A DNA stretch of 64,000 nucleotides from ECT2AJA-044 sp965262845 (GCA_965262845.1 CBDHFX010000002.1:186001-250000); one strand, 5' to 3'. Positions 1-8,766 are shown, counted from the first letter of the stretch. A program made the numbers and translations. Notes: generated from the letters alone by a model not told the origin.

Positions 1-1
1 A

Positions 2-1021
2 CAGGGGGTTGATAAAATTGGCGACCGCAACCTGCTGAGCCAGCTCTCCGAAGAGGAAAAGCAGGCCCTGCGGGCCGAAGAGCTGGCGCTCGCTGAAAAC
101 AGCTCAGTGAAAAGCAAAATGGAATCGGCCCGTAAGACCAGGGACGCAGGACCGCTCCAGTTTGTGGTTGATATGGTGCCAAACAATATTTTTTTCTCGC
201 TGAACGACAACGGCCTGATGCTTCAGGTGATCTTCTTCGCGATCTTTTTTGGAGTTACCCTTCTGTATATCCCACGGGATAAGGCAAAACCTGTCATTGA
301 TTTTATCAACGGATCCAACGAGATCTTTCTAAAAATGGTGGACATTGTCATGAAGGCTGCACCTTTCTTCGTGTTTGCCCTGCTCGCAGGAACACTCAGC
401 GAAATGGCCGGCGACAACCTGGGTTCGGTGATCGAGATCTTCAAAGGGCTAGGCTGGTACAGTTTGACGGTGGTGGTTGGGCTGGCCATTATGATCTTCG
501 TAGTGTACCCCTTTATTATGGTGGTGATCGTTAAGCGTAAAAGTTACCGCGAATTTTTTAACGCCATCGGTTCGGCGCAAATGCTGGCCTTCTCGACCAG
601 CTCAAGTGCGGCTACCCTGCCTGTGACCATGGAGTGCGTTCAGGATAATCTGCGCGTGAGCGAAAAGGTCACCAGTTTTGTACTGCCCATCGGCGCTACT
701 GTTAATATGGATGGGACCTCGCTGTATCAGGCCGTGGCCGTGATCTTTCTGGCACAATTCCATATGGTGGATCTCACCGTGGCCCAGCAGTTGGTCATCG
801 TGCTGACGGCCACCCTGGCCTCAATAGGATCGGCCGCAGTGCCTTCGGCCGGACTCGTCATGCTGATCATTGTGCTGGAATCGGTCGGACTTAACCCAGC
901 CTGGATTGCGATCATTTTCCCGGTAGACCGGATCCTCGATATGTGCCGAACCGTGGTCAACGTTACTGGCGATGCAACGGTGTCCACCATTATCGCTTCT
1001 ACAGAAGGTGAATTGCAGTAG
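2..1021 (+). CDS. Dicarboxylate/amino-acid:cation symporter (DAACS family), 3' part
   Basis: Integral membrane sodium- or proton-coupled transporter for dicarboxylates or glutamate/aspartate. The frame is open to the left window edge, so the N-terminus lies outside; an internal GTG at 107 is not a convincing start because in-frame codons continue upstream of it. Family signatures are visible in order: the serine-rich re-entrant loop (AFSTSSSAATLP), the TM7 motif NMDGTSLYQA, the second hairpin (PSAGLVMLII) and the TM8 motif DRILDMCRTVVNVTGD, which in this family contributes substrate- and sodium-binding residues. Several hydrophobic membrane segments are evident. Substrate cannot be told apart within the family. 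The next gene begins 34 bases downstream on the same strand. Confidence 0.93.
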   Translation, partial: QGVDKIGDRNLLSQLSEEEKQALRAEELALAENSSVKSKMESARKTRDAGPLQFVVDMVPNNIFFSLNDNGLMLQVIFFAIFFGVTLLYIPRDKAKPVIDFINGSNEIFLKMVDIVMKAAPFFVFALLAGTLSEMAGDNLGSVIEIFKGLGWYSLTVVVGLAIMIFVVYPFIMVVIVKRKSYREFFNAIGSAQMLAFSTSSSAATLPVTMECVQDNLRVSEKVTSFVLPIGATVNMDGTSLYQAVAVIFLAQFHMVDLTVAQQLVIVLTATLASIGSAAVPSAGLVMLIIVLESVGLNPAWIAIIFPVDRILDMCRTVVNVTGDATVSTIIASTEGELQ

Positions 1022-1055
1022 TCCGCGTTAAAATGGGCTATACGGGCGTTATGGT

Positions 1056-2993
1056 ATGGTGCAGAAGCGAATGTACATCCCTGCTGTCCTTATGATCGGA
1101 CCATGGCTGGCCTGGGCACAGCCATCAATTGACTGCGAATACGAAGTCGGCAAAAAAGCCCAAAAGCTCTGTGAAGAGGGAAAGGAGGAGCTTTTGGCCG
1201 GTCGTCCCGTGGCTGCCCAAACCCTTTTTTTGGAAGCGCTTCACAAGGAAGAGGTATTTCCACAGGCCCGGTACTATCTCGGTGAGATCAACAGGCAGCT
1301 CAGGAAATACAACATCGCACGTCAGCACTTTGAGCGGGCCATTGAGGATTGTCCGGACATCAACGGGGAAATCTATCGCCATCTGGGACTTTTTGCCTTG
1401 CAGCAGCATGATTATCCGCTCGCAGAGCGTTACTTCAAAAAGGCGCTCAGGCTATCCTTTGAATACAAAGCCGATCGTGACGAAACGGCTGAGCTACTGG
1501 GCAATACACAGACCCTGGCCTATCTTATGGAACACCCTGTGCCTTACGATCCCCGTTCAGTTCCGGGAATCAGCACCACGGGCGATGAGTACCTGGCTAT
1601 CATTTCGCCGGACGGAACGCAGGCCTATTACACCCACTGCTACCAAAAAAAAGAGAAGAACATGCTTACGGCAACTTATGTTGAAGAGTTTACGTACGCT
1701 GTGAAAGAGGGCAATCGCTGGCTTTCGGGCAACCCCCTGCCGTATCCTTTCAATCAGGGCGACAACGAGGGAGGCCCATCGATCACCGCTGATAACAACC
1801 AGCTCTATTTCACTGTTTGTGCGCCTGATGGCGAAGGTCAAACCAATTGCGATATCTATTACTCCCTTCGGGAGGATGGATTCTGGACAGAAATTCGTCC
1901 CGTGGAAAATGTGAACCTGCCCGATGCCTGGGATTCGCAGCCGAGCGTGACCGCCAATGGTGACGTGTTGTTCTTTACAAGTAGCCGGGAAGGAGGGCAG
2001 GGTGGATTGGATCTGTGGCGTAGCGATCGACAAAAAGACGGGAGCTGGGGTGTGCCATACAATTTGGGGGCAACGATCAACACTCCGGGCGATGAGAAAT
2101 CGCCGTTTATCCACAGCGATAGCCGAACCCTGTATTTTGCCTCGGAAGGGCATCTGGGATTTGGTGGCTTCGACCTATTTTACAGTCAGGAGCAGTCCGA
2201 TGACTGGGGCAACCCAAAAAACATGGGATATCCGATCAATACCAGGCAGGATCAGGTAGGTTTGTTTGTGAGCCTGGATGGGGCCACGGCATATTTTGCC
2301 TCAAACGAATTCAAAAGCATGGGCGGTTGGGATATTTACAGCTTCAATATGCCAGTCACGGCTCAGCCCGATAGGGTGGTTCTGCTGAAAGGAGATCTGA
2401 CCGATGAGTTTAGTCAGCCCGTTCGCGAAGCGCGCATAGAGGTTAAGAATTTGGCAACCAAGGAGATTCGGACCTTCAGGACGGACAGTGAAGGCCGTTA
2501 TGCTGCGGTGGTGCGGCGACCGAAGGATGATGACCTGATCATGGTCGTTAAAAAAGAGGGTTACGCTTTTCAGAGCACTTTTCTGGCAGCAGATGAGGAG
2601 ATAGGGGAGATCAGGGAGGTCAGCATGAACATCCGCCCCATAGAACTCGGTGCACAATACGAGATCAACGATATCTACTTCCCAACGAACAGTTATGAGC
2701 TCAGTTACCGAAGCCGTATGATCATAAATGAGTTCGCGTCGTTTTTGCTGGAGAATCCGACCGTACACGTTAGTATTGAAGGGCATACGGACAATGTGGG
2801 GAATGCTTCGGATAACCTCGGGCTCAGCACGAGGCGGGCAGAGGCCGTATATCTGGAACTGCTTGGGCGGGGGATACCGGCTGTGCGGTTGAGTTACAGA
2901 GGGTTCGGGTCCAGCAAACCGGTGGCTGACAATTCCACAGGATCGGGAAGGGCAAAAAACCGAAGGACGGTTTTTCGAATGCTCAGCTTTTAA
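1056..2993 (+). CDS. PorE-like envelope protein: TPR, PD40 beta-propeller, carboxypeptidase-like domain, OmpA domain
   Basis: A 645-residue exported protein starting with a short hydrophobic signal peptide that ends near AWAQ. Order of parts: TPR-like helices (about 35-150, with paired ARYYLGEI and HLGLFALQ repeats), WD40-like/PD40 propeller repeats (about 185-430, with recurring SPDGTQAYYT and SRTLYFAS patterns), a carboxypeptidase-regulatory-like domain (about 440-520) and a C-terminal OmpA peptidoglycan-binding domain (about 535-645, containing EGHTDNVGNASDNLGLSTRRA). This exact order is known from PorE, a periplasmic component of type IX secretion that binds peptidoglycan. Other Bacteroidota OmpA/PD40 proteins share it, so a role in secretion is inferred from architecture only. 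An alternative start codon lies at 1071. Type IX cargo genes at the other end of the window show that the organism uses the pathway. Confidence 0.85.
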   Translation: MVQKRMYIPAVLMIGPWLAWAQPSIDCEYEVGKKAQKLCEEGKEELLAGRPVAAQTLFLEALHKEEVFPQARYYLGEINRQLRKYNIARQHFERAIEDCPDINGEIYRHLGLFALQQHDYPLAERYFKKALRLSFEYKADRDETAELLGNTQTLAYLMEHPVPYDPRSVPGISTTGDEYLAIISPDGTQAYYTHCYQKKEKNMLTATYVEEFTYAVKEGNRWLSGNPLPYPFNQGDNEGGPSITADNNQLYFTVCAPDGEGQTNCDIYYSLREDGFWTEIRPVENVNLPDAWDSQPSVTANGDVLFFTSSREGGQGGLDLWRSDRQKDGSWGVPYNLGATINTPGDEKSPFIHSDSRTLYFASEGHLGFGGFDLFYSQEQSDDWGNPKNMGYPINTRQDQVGLFVSLDGATAYFASNEFKSMGGWDIYSFNMPVTAQPDRVVLLKGDLTDEFSQPVREARIEVKNLATKEIRTFRTDSEGRYAAVVRRPKDDDLIMVVKKEGYAFQSTFLAADEEIGEIREVSMNIRPIELGAQYEINDIYFPTNSYELSYRSRMIINEFASFLLENPTVHVSIEGHTDNVGNASDNLGLSTRRAEAVYLELLGRGIPAVRLSYRGFGSSKPVADNSTGSGRAKNRRTVFRMLSF

Positions 2994-3088
2994 TTTTTAA
3001 AAACGCTACCACAACCAAAGTATCCTTACATTAACGATACTATTTTTTCTTTTCAAAGACAAAAAAATTGCTAAATAAAATTAAAAAA

Positions 3089-3499
3089 ATGAAATTTAAG
3101 CTAAATGTTTTTAAAACGAACTGGATAAATTTATTAGGAATATTTTTAGCAGTTTACTTGTCTTATATTGCAATAACTCTTGCAGAAATGCAACATGACT
3201 TGTTTACTTCCTTGAAAATTGCATTCTTAGGAAGTGTTTTTGGAATTATTTTATATGGAGCAATGTTTTGGATAGGTTTTTTAGTATTGATGTTTATTCT
3301 TGATATGTTATTGATGAATAAACAAATGAAGAATGTAAATTCAAGATTGCTTTTACAATGGCTAATAATAAGTATTCCTTTTGTATACTGGTTAGTTAAA
3401 TATTCTGAATGGATATTCCTTGTTGCAGTATTAGCTTTTTTGATCACTCAATATATAAGAAAGGAAAAGATACTAAAAATTCTTTCAGCAGCTAATTAG
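3089..3499 (+). CDS. Small membrane protein of unknown function
   Basis: A 136-residue, strongly hydrophobic protein in AT-rich DNA unlike the preceding gene. Four stretches look like membrane segments (around WINLLGIFLAVYLSYIAI, LKIAFLGSVFGIILYGAMF, WIGFLVLMFILDMLL and the last 40 residues). I chose the ATG at 3089; a TTG at 3068 would add seven residues. No family is recognised. It lies just before the first Rhs-tip cassette, is followed by degenerate copies of the inter-cassette repeat, and resembles the small membrane gene after cassette 5 in size and composition. It may be the surviving immunity gene of a cassette whose toxin part has been lost, but this is inference from position only. 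Confidence 0.5.
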   Translation: MKFKLNVFKTNWINLLGIFLAVYLSYIAITLAEMQHDLFTSLKIAFLGSVFGIILYGAMFWIGFLVLMFILDMLLMNKQMKNVNSRLLLQWLIISIPFVYWLVKYSEWIFLVAVLAFLITQYIRKEKILKILSAAN

Positions 3500-3942
3500 G
3501 AATAGACCTACTATTGTTCTGAAACCCTGCTCTTACCTCTACAATCCAAAAAATTCTCAACAAAGCAACGTCCTGCTGAATTATACCGATAAAGGATAAA
3601 TTCGAATTAGGTTTAAAAGCAGCTGTAGAAAATTTTGAAGTATTTCTCAATTGGAAATACATTCCCGGTTGTTCGCAGGTTGGTTAAACCGGCGTCCTCA
3701 TCTGCTTACTTCCTTTTCGACATGAATGCAAAACTACAGAGCTAGCTACAGAGCTAGCTCTGTAATTAATGATATATAAAAACTTGTATATCAATAACTT
3801 GTTAAAATACGATTTTTATATCCATAGGGGATACGTATACTCCAATATAGAATGCTGACGACTCACCAGAAGCAAGCAACGAAGGCCTCCCGTTGCCTGG
3901 GAGGGCAGCAAGGAAGAGATAAAAATAGCCAGGCGTTCTTTT
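3500..3942. repeat. Inter-cassette repeat block with palindrome, copy 1
   Basis: No supported gene in this stretch. It carries a block shared with 7300-7650, 9240-9530, 12480-12990 and, more weakly, 60300-60545. The parts in order are: an 'accggcgtc-tcatctgcttact' segment near 3690, the sequence TACAGAGCTAGCTCTGTA (3747-3764, a perfect 18-base palindrome) preceded by another CTACAGAGCTAG half unit at 3734, then 'attaatg-tatataaaaactt', then 'tccaa-atagaatgctgacgactcacc' near 3840-3865. A 36-codon open stretch near 3589-3690 has no start and is not called. Confidence 0.8.
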
Positions 3943-3993
3943 CTTTTGCAAAAGCACCCCTACTTTCCATAAAATAGACTTTGTCTATCTTTG
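3943..3993 (+). promoter_or_regulatory. Candidate promoter and operator of cassette 1
   Basis: The 12-base palindrome CTTTTGCAAAAG at 3943-3954 is followed by TATCTTTG at 3986-3993, a perfect match to the Bacteroidota -7 element TAnnTTTG, 33 bases before the ATG at 4026. No TTTG lies 19-21 bases upstream of the -7 box, so the -33 element is missing or replaced. The arrangement recurs before cassettes 2, 3 and 5, and in a variant before 4. Confidence 0.6.
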
Positions 3994-4025
3994 AGGTGTC
4001 CACTCTTTAAAAAAAACGGAAAACG

Positions 4026-4956
4026 ATGGGTTGTCTTCGAATAGTGCATGATCAAGGGCCTGAGCTTCGGGTGGTGCGTGGTAAAAAAGGGGTGACCTCC
4101 AACTGTCGGGCTAAAAGTGCGTGTAGTTCGTACCTCTTCGGAATGCTGATGCCTGACCGCCACGACGCAGCCCACAGCTCTCCCTACACCTATGGCTTTA
4201 ACGACATGGAGCGTGATGAAGAGGTCAAAGGCGCTGGAAAACATTGCATAGCAACATATTGGGAGTATGACCCAAGGGTGGTAACTCGTTGGAACACCGA
4301 CCCTGTAGTAAAGCATCACGAAAGCCCGTATGCCGTTTTTGCAAATAATCCTATTTGGTTTGTTGACCCGAACGGAGCAGATACGAGTTTTGCAGACAAT
4401 GCAGTACAAACACAATTTAATGAGGCTTATAAAGGCGTTGATAATGTTATAAAAGGTTTTTGATAATAAAATTGATGATAAATTAATCAAATGGCAAGAA
4501 AAAATATCACAAAAAAAGAGTTAATAAACGAATGACCCGACAAATTAAAAAATTTAATTTACAGCGTTTGCAGTTGCTTGAAATAAAATTTTCTTTTGAT
4601 GAAGCAATAAATTCAGAAACAATGTTCCATTATCGCACAAGATCTAACCAGATGGCAAGTATCTTTCAGGTGATGGCACATTTTACAACAAGGATGAAGA
4701 CAGAGTTGATATTTGATTTTATTCGGACTTAAAAGGAACATTGGTTCACGCAACTAGATACGGAGCAGATTATTCTTGGGGTGAATGGAGTTGGAACAAT
4801 GAAAGAAATTCTCTGACAAATTATGATTATCAGGATGAATATGATGCCTATCATCAAGAGAGCAATTACACAAGAATAATTTTACGAGGAACGGGGCGTT
4901 CAAAATTTGAAATTATGAATGTGATAAAGGTGAATACGGTAACAAAAACTACATAA
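4026..4956 (+). pseudogene. Decayed Rhs-tip cassette 1 with metallopeptidase-like C-terminus
   Basis: The reading frame opens with MGCLRIVHDQGPELRVV, the leader shared by all five cassettes, continues through a Rhs core tip (YLFGMLMPDRHD, then the EYDPRVVTRWNTDP subtype) and stops at 4461 in GGTTTTTGA. Removing one T of that run restores a frame reading DNKIDDKLIKWQEKISQ up to a second break near 4515. Frame 1 from 4651 encodes DGKYLSGDGTFYNKDEDRVDI, then an in-frame TGA at 4714-4716, then LKGTLVHATRYGADYSWGEW and DEYDAYHQES up to 4956. The last part aligns by eye with the zincin-like domain of cassette 2 (LYHETEH, DEVKAFEAG), but the HExxH motif has become HATRY. At least three lesions and a lost active-site motif make this a dead toxin gene. 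Its downstream lipoprotein gene is still open. Confidence 0.82.
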
Positions 4957-5002
4957 TGAAAGAGTTTCTCCAATTATTATGAACTTGAAAAACCGTGATA
5001 CA

Positions 5003-5476
5003 ATGAAACTTGGCTTTATTCTTTCATTTACTTACTTAGTGTTGTCTTGTGTTTCTTCTCAAAATGTAACTAACGGAAATCAATCAAATGATTTTTATTT
5101 AAAAATTAGACAGACTGTATCAGGAGCATACAAACAACATACATTTGTATTTATAAAAAACGAGTTGCATATATTTGAAAAAAGTATTTCAAAGAGTGAA
5201 TTAGCAGAAAGAAAAAAAATCTGTTCTAAGAAAATCAAGAACAGTGAAAAGGTTGAGGATATTGAAAGTAAAACCGAAAAGTTAGCAAGTTTAAAATCTG
5301 AATATATAAACGCACAACTTGGAGGGCTTCGTTGGGAAATTGATTTTATTAAAGGAGATACAAATAAAAAGATTGTAGTTGAAAACGCAACAGTAACCGA
5401 AGTTCAAATTCTTTTTGAAACTATAAACGCAATTATACCCGATAACAAACCTCAATTACATAAAAGAACCCTTTGA
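5003..5476 (+). CDS. Lipoprotein, candidate immunity protein of decayed cassette 1
   Basis: About 157 residues. The likely start is the ATG at 5003, directly before a lipoprotein signal peptide (MKLGFILSFTYLVLSC, cysteine at residue 16), rather than the ATG at 4979. The rest is polar and lysine-rich; no family is recognised. Its position right after a Rhs-type toxin remnant, and the same gene order in the neighbouring cassettes, suggests an envelope-anchored immunity protein. The last codons and the TGA stop fall inside the terminal repeat of a MITE-like element (from 5466), so the original C-terminus has probably been replaced. Confidence 0.65.
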   Translation: MKLGFILSFTYLVLSCVSSQNVTNGNQSNDFYLKIRQTVSGAYKQHTFVFIKNELHIFEKSISKSELAERKKICSKKIKNSEKVEDIESKTEKLASLKSEYINAQLGGLRWEIDFIKGDTNKKIVVENATVTEVQILFETINAIIPDNKPQLHKRTL

Positions 5477-5595
5477 ATAAGGTTCTATTACACTCACATT
5501 TTTTCTTGATTTGAAGAAAATTATTTTTTGAGCATAAAATTTTTTTATTTTTAACTTCATTTTGCTTATTTTCTGCATTTTTTTGTTTTTTTCTT
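5466..5595. mobile_element. Partial MITE-like element (one end only)
   Basis: Begins with GAACCCTTTGAATAAGG, the same 17 bases that form both ends of the complete element at 12619-12809. Similarity to the reverse complement of that element continues through 'ttttttcttgatttgaagaaaatt' and 'gcttattttctgc' to about 5595. The opposite terminal repeat is not present, so the copy is truncated or diverged. The following 200 bases up to 5813 are very T-rich and contain no supported gene. Confidence 0.7.
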
Positions 5596-5813
5596 CCTTT
5601 TCTGCAATCCAAAAAAGTTTTTTAAAATGAACATTTTGTCAGTAAACTATTGTGGATATTGACGTTATGTCATTTTTTTCTCCAATCCACCTAAATTACA
5701 TTGTGTTTTAAAGATGAGTCAAGGCAGCTAAAAAAAATCAAAAAATAAGAGCAAAAAAATTAATCAAATAAACGTTCAAAAAAAATCTTATAAAAGTCGC
5801 CAACTGCTCCTTT

Positions 5814-5859
5814 CTTTTGCAAAAGCAGCCCTCCCTAAAATAAACTTTGCCTATCTTTG
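5814..5859 (+). promoter_or_regulatory. Candidate promoter and operator of cassette 2
   Basis: CTTTTGCAAAAG at 5814-5825 and the -7 element TATCTTTG at 5852-5859, 32 bases before the ATG at 5891. The spacing between palindrome and -7 box is nearly the same as in cassettes 1, 3 and 5. The palindromic CTACAGAGC repeat present upstream of the other cassettes is not found here. Confidence 0.6.
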
Positions 5860-5890
5860 GGGCACCCACTCTTAAAAAAAACGGAAAACG

Positions 5891-6790
5891 ATGGGTTGTC
5901 TTCGAATAGCGCATGATCAAGGACCTGAGCTCTGGGTGGTACATGGTAAAGAGGGTGTGACCTCCAACGATTGGGTAAAAAGGGTGAGTAGTTCGTACCT
6001 CTTCGGCATGTTGATGCCGGGCCGCCACGACGAGCTCCCCGGAAGAACCTACGCCTATGGATTTAACGGGATGGAGCGAGATGAAGAGGTCAAAGGTGCT
6101 GGAAACAGCTACGATTTCGGAGCCAGAATGCAAGACCCAAGACTAGGCCGTTGGCTGAGCATTGATCCATTGTTTCATGTTCAACCAGGGATTAGTTCGT
6201 ATATAGGATTTAATAACAATCCAATGATTTTTGTCGATCCTGATGGTAGAATTGTAGAGTATGCTAATGCTGAAACGAAACAAGCGGTAGAATCTGCAAT
6301 GGCTGCTGATCCAAAATTTGCTAAATCTATTCAAACGCTTATTAATTCTGATGTGGTTTACGTTTATTCATTAACGGGAACAGTAGATTGTAATAAGCCT
6401 AAGTCGCTTGAAGGATTAACAAATCTAGGTGCTATTTCAAGTGATGGAAGTCAAATTAATGTTGGTTTTAGTCTGATTGAAAATTCTGTTGAACACGGAA
6501 AGAATACAACTCTTTACCATGAAACAGAACATAGCCTTCAGTTTGAGCATGGAGAGCTTGGCTTTAAAAAGAATGCAGATGGTGAATGGGTAGCTGACGC
6601 CTCTTACGATATTAATGATGAAGTAAAAGCCTTTGAAGCAGGGATGGAAGCACCCGGGGTTGATCAGGTTGGTAAGGATAGGTTTAAAAATAAATCACCT
6701 CAACAAAAGATTAATTCTGTTGCAAGGGAGGGTGATATCTATAATGCTTTAAAAGAACAAGCTCAAAATGATGGAAAAAGTGGAAAGTAA
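5891..6790 (+). CDS. Rhs-tip cassette 2: Rhs core tip with zinc-metallopeptidase-like toxin domain
   Basis: A 299-residue protein. Residues 1-60 are the array leader (MGCLRIAHDQG to YLFGMLMPGRHDE). Residues 60-120 are the Rhs repeat-associated core tip (YAYGFNGMERDEEVKGAGN, ARMQDPRLGRWLSIDPL, NNPMIFVDPDGR). The variable C-terminus carries HETEHSLQFEHGE around residue 214, an HExxH zinc-binding motif, and a downstream DEVKAFEAG that may supply a third ligand or a conserved acid. In full-length Rhs proteins such domains are C-terminal toxins released from a large shell; here there is no shell, no signal peptide and no secretion domain. The start is fixed by identity with the other leaders. The downstream lipoprotein gene is the likely immunity partner. 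Toxin activity is inferred. Confidence 0.8.
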   Translation: MGCLRIAHDQGPELWVVHGKEGVTSNDWVKRVSSSYLFGMLMPGRHDELPGRTYAYGFNGMERDEEVKGAGNSYDFGARMQDPRLGRWLSIDPLFHVQPGISSYIGFNNNPMIFVDPDGRIVEYANAETKQAVESAMAADPKFAKSIQTLINSDVVYVYSLTGTVDCNKPKSLEGLTNLGAISSDGSQINVGFSLIENSVEHGKNTTLYHETEHSLQFEHGELGFKKNADGEWVADASYDINDEVKAFEAGMEAPGVDQVGKDRFKNKSPQQKINSVAREGDIYNALKEQAQNDGKSGK

Positions 6791-6885
6791 ATTGATAGAA
6801 ATTATTCAAAAATCCTCAGATGGTCAACAAAAAAAGGTTAAAACAAAAACTCATTTTTTTCAAATCACATAAAGAATCGTCAGGA

Positions 6886-7257
6886 ATGAAATTCTACTTG
6901 ACAATTGCAATAGTTATTGCAACTTTTTTTAGTAGTTGTGCTCAAAATCAGTTTGAAGGTCGCATTTATATTATTGAATATCGAGACATTTTTTTTCAAT
7001 TAAAACCTAATGGTGTTGCGGACTATTATACAATAACTACGCTAGGTGAAAGTAAACTTTCTGTTCATAAAGCTTCGTGGAAAATAATTGGAGATACAAC
7101 GTTAGTTCTAGTTGTAAAATATGCACCAGAATTTGAAGATACTGAACTTATCTTAAGGTACAACAAAGAGGGAGATTATTGGGTATATGATTTTATCTCG
7201 GCATTTAGACGGATTAAACGGGTTAAGTTCAAAGAATTTGAACTCAACGAATTTTAA
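6886..7257 (+). CDS. Lipoprotein, candidate immunity protein of cassette 2
   Basis: A 123-residue protein if started at the ATG at 6886, which puts a lipoprotein signal (MKFYLTIAIVIATFFSSC) at the N-terminus; the longer form from 6820 adds 22 charged residues ahead of the signal and is less likely. The mature part is a small beta-rich domain (GVADYYTIT, SWKIIGDTTLVLVVKY). No family is recognised. It starts 95 bases after the cassette 2 toxin gene. An envelope-anchored immunity role is inferred from position. Confidence 0.65.
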   Translation: MKFYLTIAIVIATFFSSCAQNQFEGRIYIIEYRDIFFQLKPNGVADYYTITTLGESKLSVHKASWKIIGDTTLVLVVKYAPEFEDTELILRYNKEGDYWVYDFISAFRRIKRVKFKEFELNEF

Positions 7258-7649
7258 TATAGCCTGCTTACAAAACCGAATAATTTACTCGTTGTTCATA
7301 TCATAATATTTTGTCGACAAAGGGCGTAAAAAAGCCACTCCCAAGACGGTGCCAGCACGCAAGCAACCCGAATAATAAAAAACGGTGTTTTCATCTGCTT
7401 GCTTCCTTTTCGACATGAATGCAAAACTACAGAGCTAGCTACAGAGCTAGCTCTGTAGCTAGCTCTGTAATTAATGTTATATAAACAATTGTTTTTCAGT
7501 GGCTTAATAAAATACACTTTTTATGGTATTAAGGAGCACTCATACTCCAAATAGAATGCTGATGACTCGCTAAAAGCAAGCAATGAAGGCCCCCTAAGTC
7601 GCCTGTAGGGCAGCAAAAAAGGGACAAAAAAATCGCCAACTGCTCCTTT
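7258..7649. repeat. Inter-cassette repeat block, copy 2, with a 42-base perfect palindrome
   Basis: No supported gene. Positions 7428-7469 form a perfect 42-base palindrome made of four TACAGAGCTAG-type half units, two in each orientation, followed by 'ctgtaattaatgttatata'. It is flanked on the left by 'catctgcttgcttccttttcgac' and on the right by 'actccaaatagaatgctgatgactcgc', as in the other copies. The palindrome is longer than in the copies at 3734 and 60383, so half-unit number varies between copies. Confidence 0.85.
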
Positions 7650-7696
7650 CTTTTGCAAAAGCAGCCCTCCCTAAAATAAACATTTGCCTATCTTTG
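7650..7696 (+). promoter_or_regulatory. Candidate promoter and operator of cassette 3
   Basis: CTTTTGCAAAAG at 7650-7661 and TATCTTTG at 7689-7696, 33 bases upstream of the ATG at 7729. The 'gcacccactcttaaaaaaaa' untranslated leader that follows is shared with cassettes 1, 2 and 5. No Shine-Dalgarno-like sequence precedes the start; the start context is 'ggaaaacgATG'. Confidence 0.6.
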
Positions 7697-7728
7697 GGGC
7701 ACCCACTCTTAAAAAAAAACGGAAAACG

Positions 7729-8766
7729 ATGGGCTGTCTTAGGTTAGTTGACAGGTGGCGGTATAAATGGAGCTCTGAGCTTCGGGTGGTGCATGTTAAA
7801 AAGGGTGTGGCCTCCAACGATTGGATTAAAAGGGTGCGTAGTTCGTATCTCTTCGGCATGTTGATGCCGGACCGCCACGACGAGATCAACGGAAGAACCT
7901 ACGCCTATGGCTTTCAGGGTCAGGAACGGGACGATGAAGTAAAGGGGGCCGGGAATGCGATCAACTTCAAGTTCCGGATGCATGATCCGAGGCTGGGCCG
8001 CTTTTTCGCTGTTGATCCACTCGCGGCAGACTTTCCGTGGAACTCGACCTATGCCTTTAGTGAAAACAGGGTGATTGATGGCATTGAATTGGAAGGAGCA
8101 GAAAGGTTGTCAGTCCATACCTCCGGATTATTTTCTTCTTCAACTGTTTTACGAAATGAAACAGCAACGGAAAATCAAAAGAGTTCCGCCACATCAAAAG
8201 TTATATGGAGACACCCAATAGCTGCTTACAGGGTCGGGAAGTATGAAAGAGGTGGAACAAATATATCTACCGTTTCAAGCAGAATAGCCCGGCACGTAGC
8301 AGAAAATGGGAATATGTCGACTGAAATTGGCTCTCAAAGGAATGCTTTCAGACACGCTCTATGGTCAGCTACAATGACACACAAATACGATGCGGATATT
8401 GCATCAAAAATTGGGAATGCACATGAAGGAATACCAATGAGCGCTGATGCACACGTAGATTTTAGCGTTCCTCCCCCTGATAATATGGACGCTGCCGATG
8501 ATGTCGTAGATTTTTTAAATAATGAAATTGGACGTGGCATTGCAGGTAAGTTAGGCAAAGATGCTACCCAAATAGATATTGCAAAGGAAGTTTTAAACGT
8601 TCAAAGAGATCAAGGACTATGGACAGCCACAAAAGAAAATGGTAGCGTATCCATTACAAAAACGAAAATTACAGAAGAACAATTTAATACAGGAATGAAA
8701 ATGTTGAACACATTAGATGTCAATGGAATGAACGAAGCAGATAAGAACGAGTTGAAAAATGAATAG
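7729..8766 (+). CDS. Rhs-tip cassette 3: Rhs core tip with 'NAFRHALW' type C-terminal domain
   Basis: A 345-residue protein; an upstream in-frame ATG at 7684 lies inside the promoter and is rejected in favour of the leader start MGCLRLVDRWRYKWSSEL. The Rhs core tip follows (YLFGMLMPDRHDE, YAYGFQGQERDDEVKGAGN, MHDPRLGRFFAVDPLAADFP, AFSENRVIDGIELEG), the classic Bacteroidota form. The C-terminal domain contains SQRNAFRHALWSATMTHKYD and IGNAHEG. The spaced RHA, W and AHE signature resembles the DUF6973 type of domain seen at the ends of polymorphic toxins, but I cannot confirm the family. The immunity candidate overlaps the stop by 8 bases. Confidence 0.78.
   Translation: MGCLRLVDRWRYKWSSELRVVHVKKGVASNDWIKRVRSSYLFGMLMPDRHDEINGRTYAYGFQGQERDDEVKGAGNAINFKFRMHDPRLGRFFAVDPLAADFPWNSTYAFSENRVIDGIELEGAERLSVHTSGLFSSSTVLRNETATENQKSSATSKVIWRHPIAAYRVGKYERGGTNISTVSSRIARHVAENGNMSTEIGSQRNAFRHALWSATMTHKYDADIASKIGNAHEGIPMSADAHVDFSVPPPDNMDAADDVVDFLNNEIGRGIAGKLGKDATQIDIAKEVLNVQRDQGLWTATKENGSVSITKTKITEEQFNTGMKMLNTLDVNGMNEADKNELKNE

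Noticed and set aside
3589..3690. Short open frame reading KDKFELGLKAAVENFEVFLN
   Set aside because: No start codon or ribosome-binding context, and it is preceded by a stop; at most a scrap of a lost cassette gene.
4741..4956. Separate 71-codon gene in cassette 1
   Set aside because: The frame continues upstream to 4651 through one in-frame stop and matches the metallopeptidase-like region of cassette 2, so it is part of a pseudogene.
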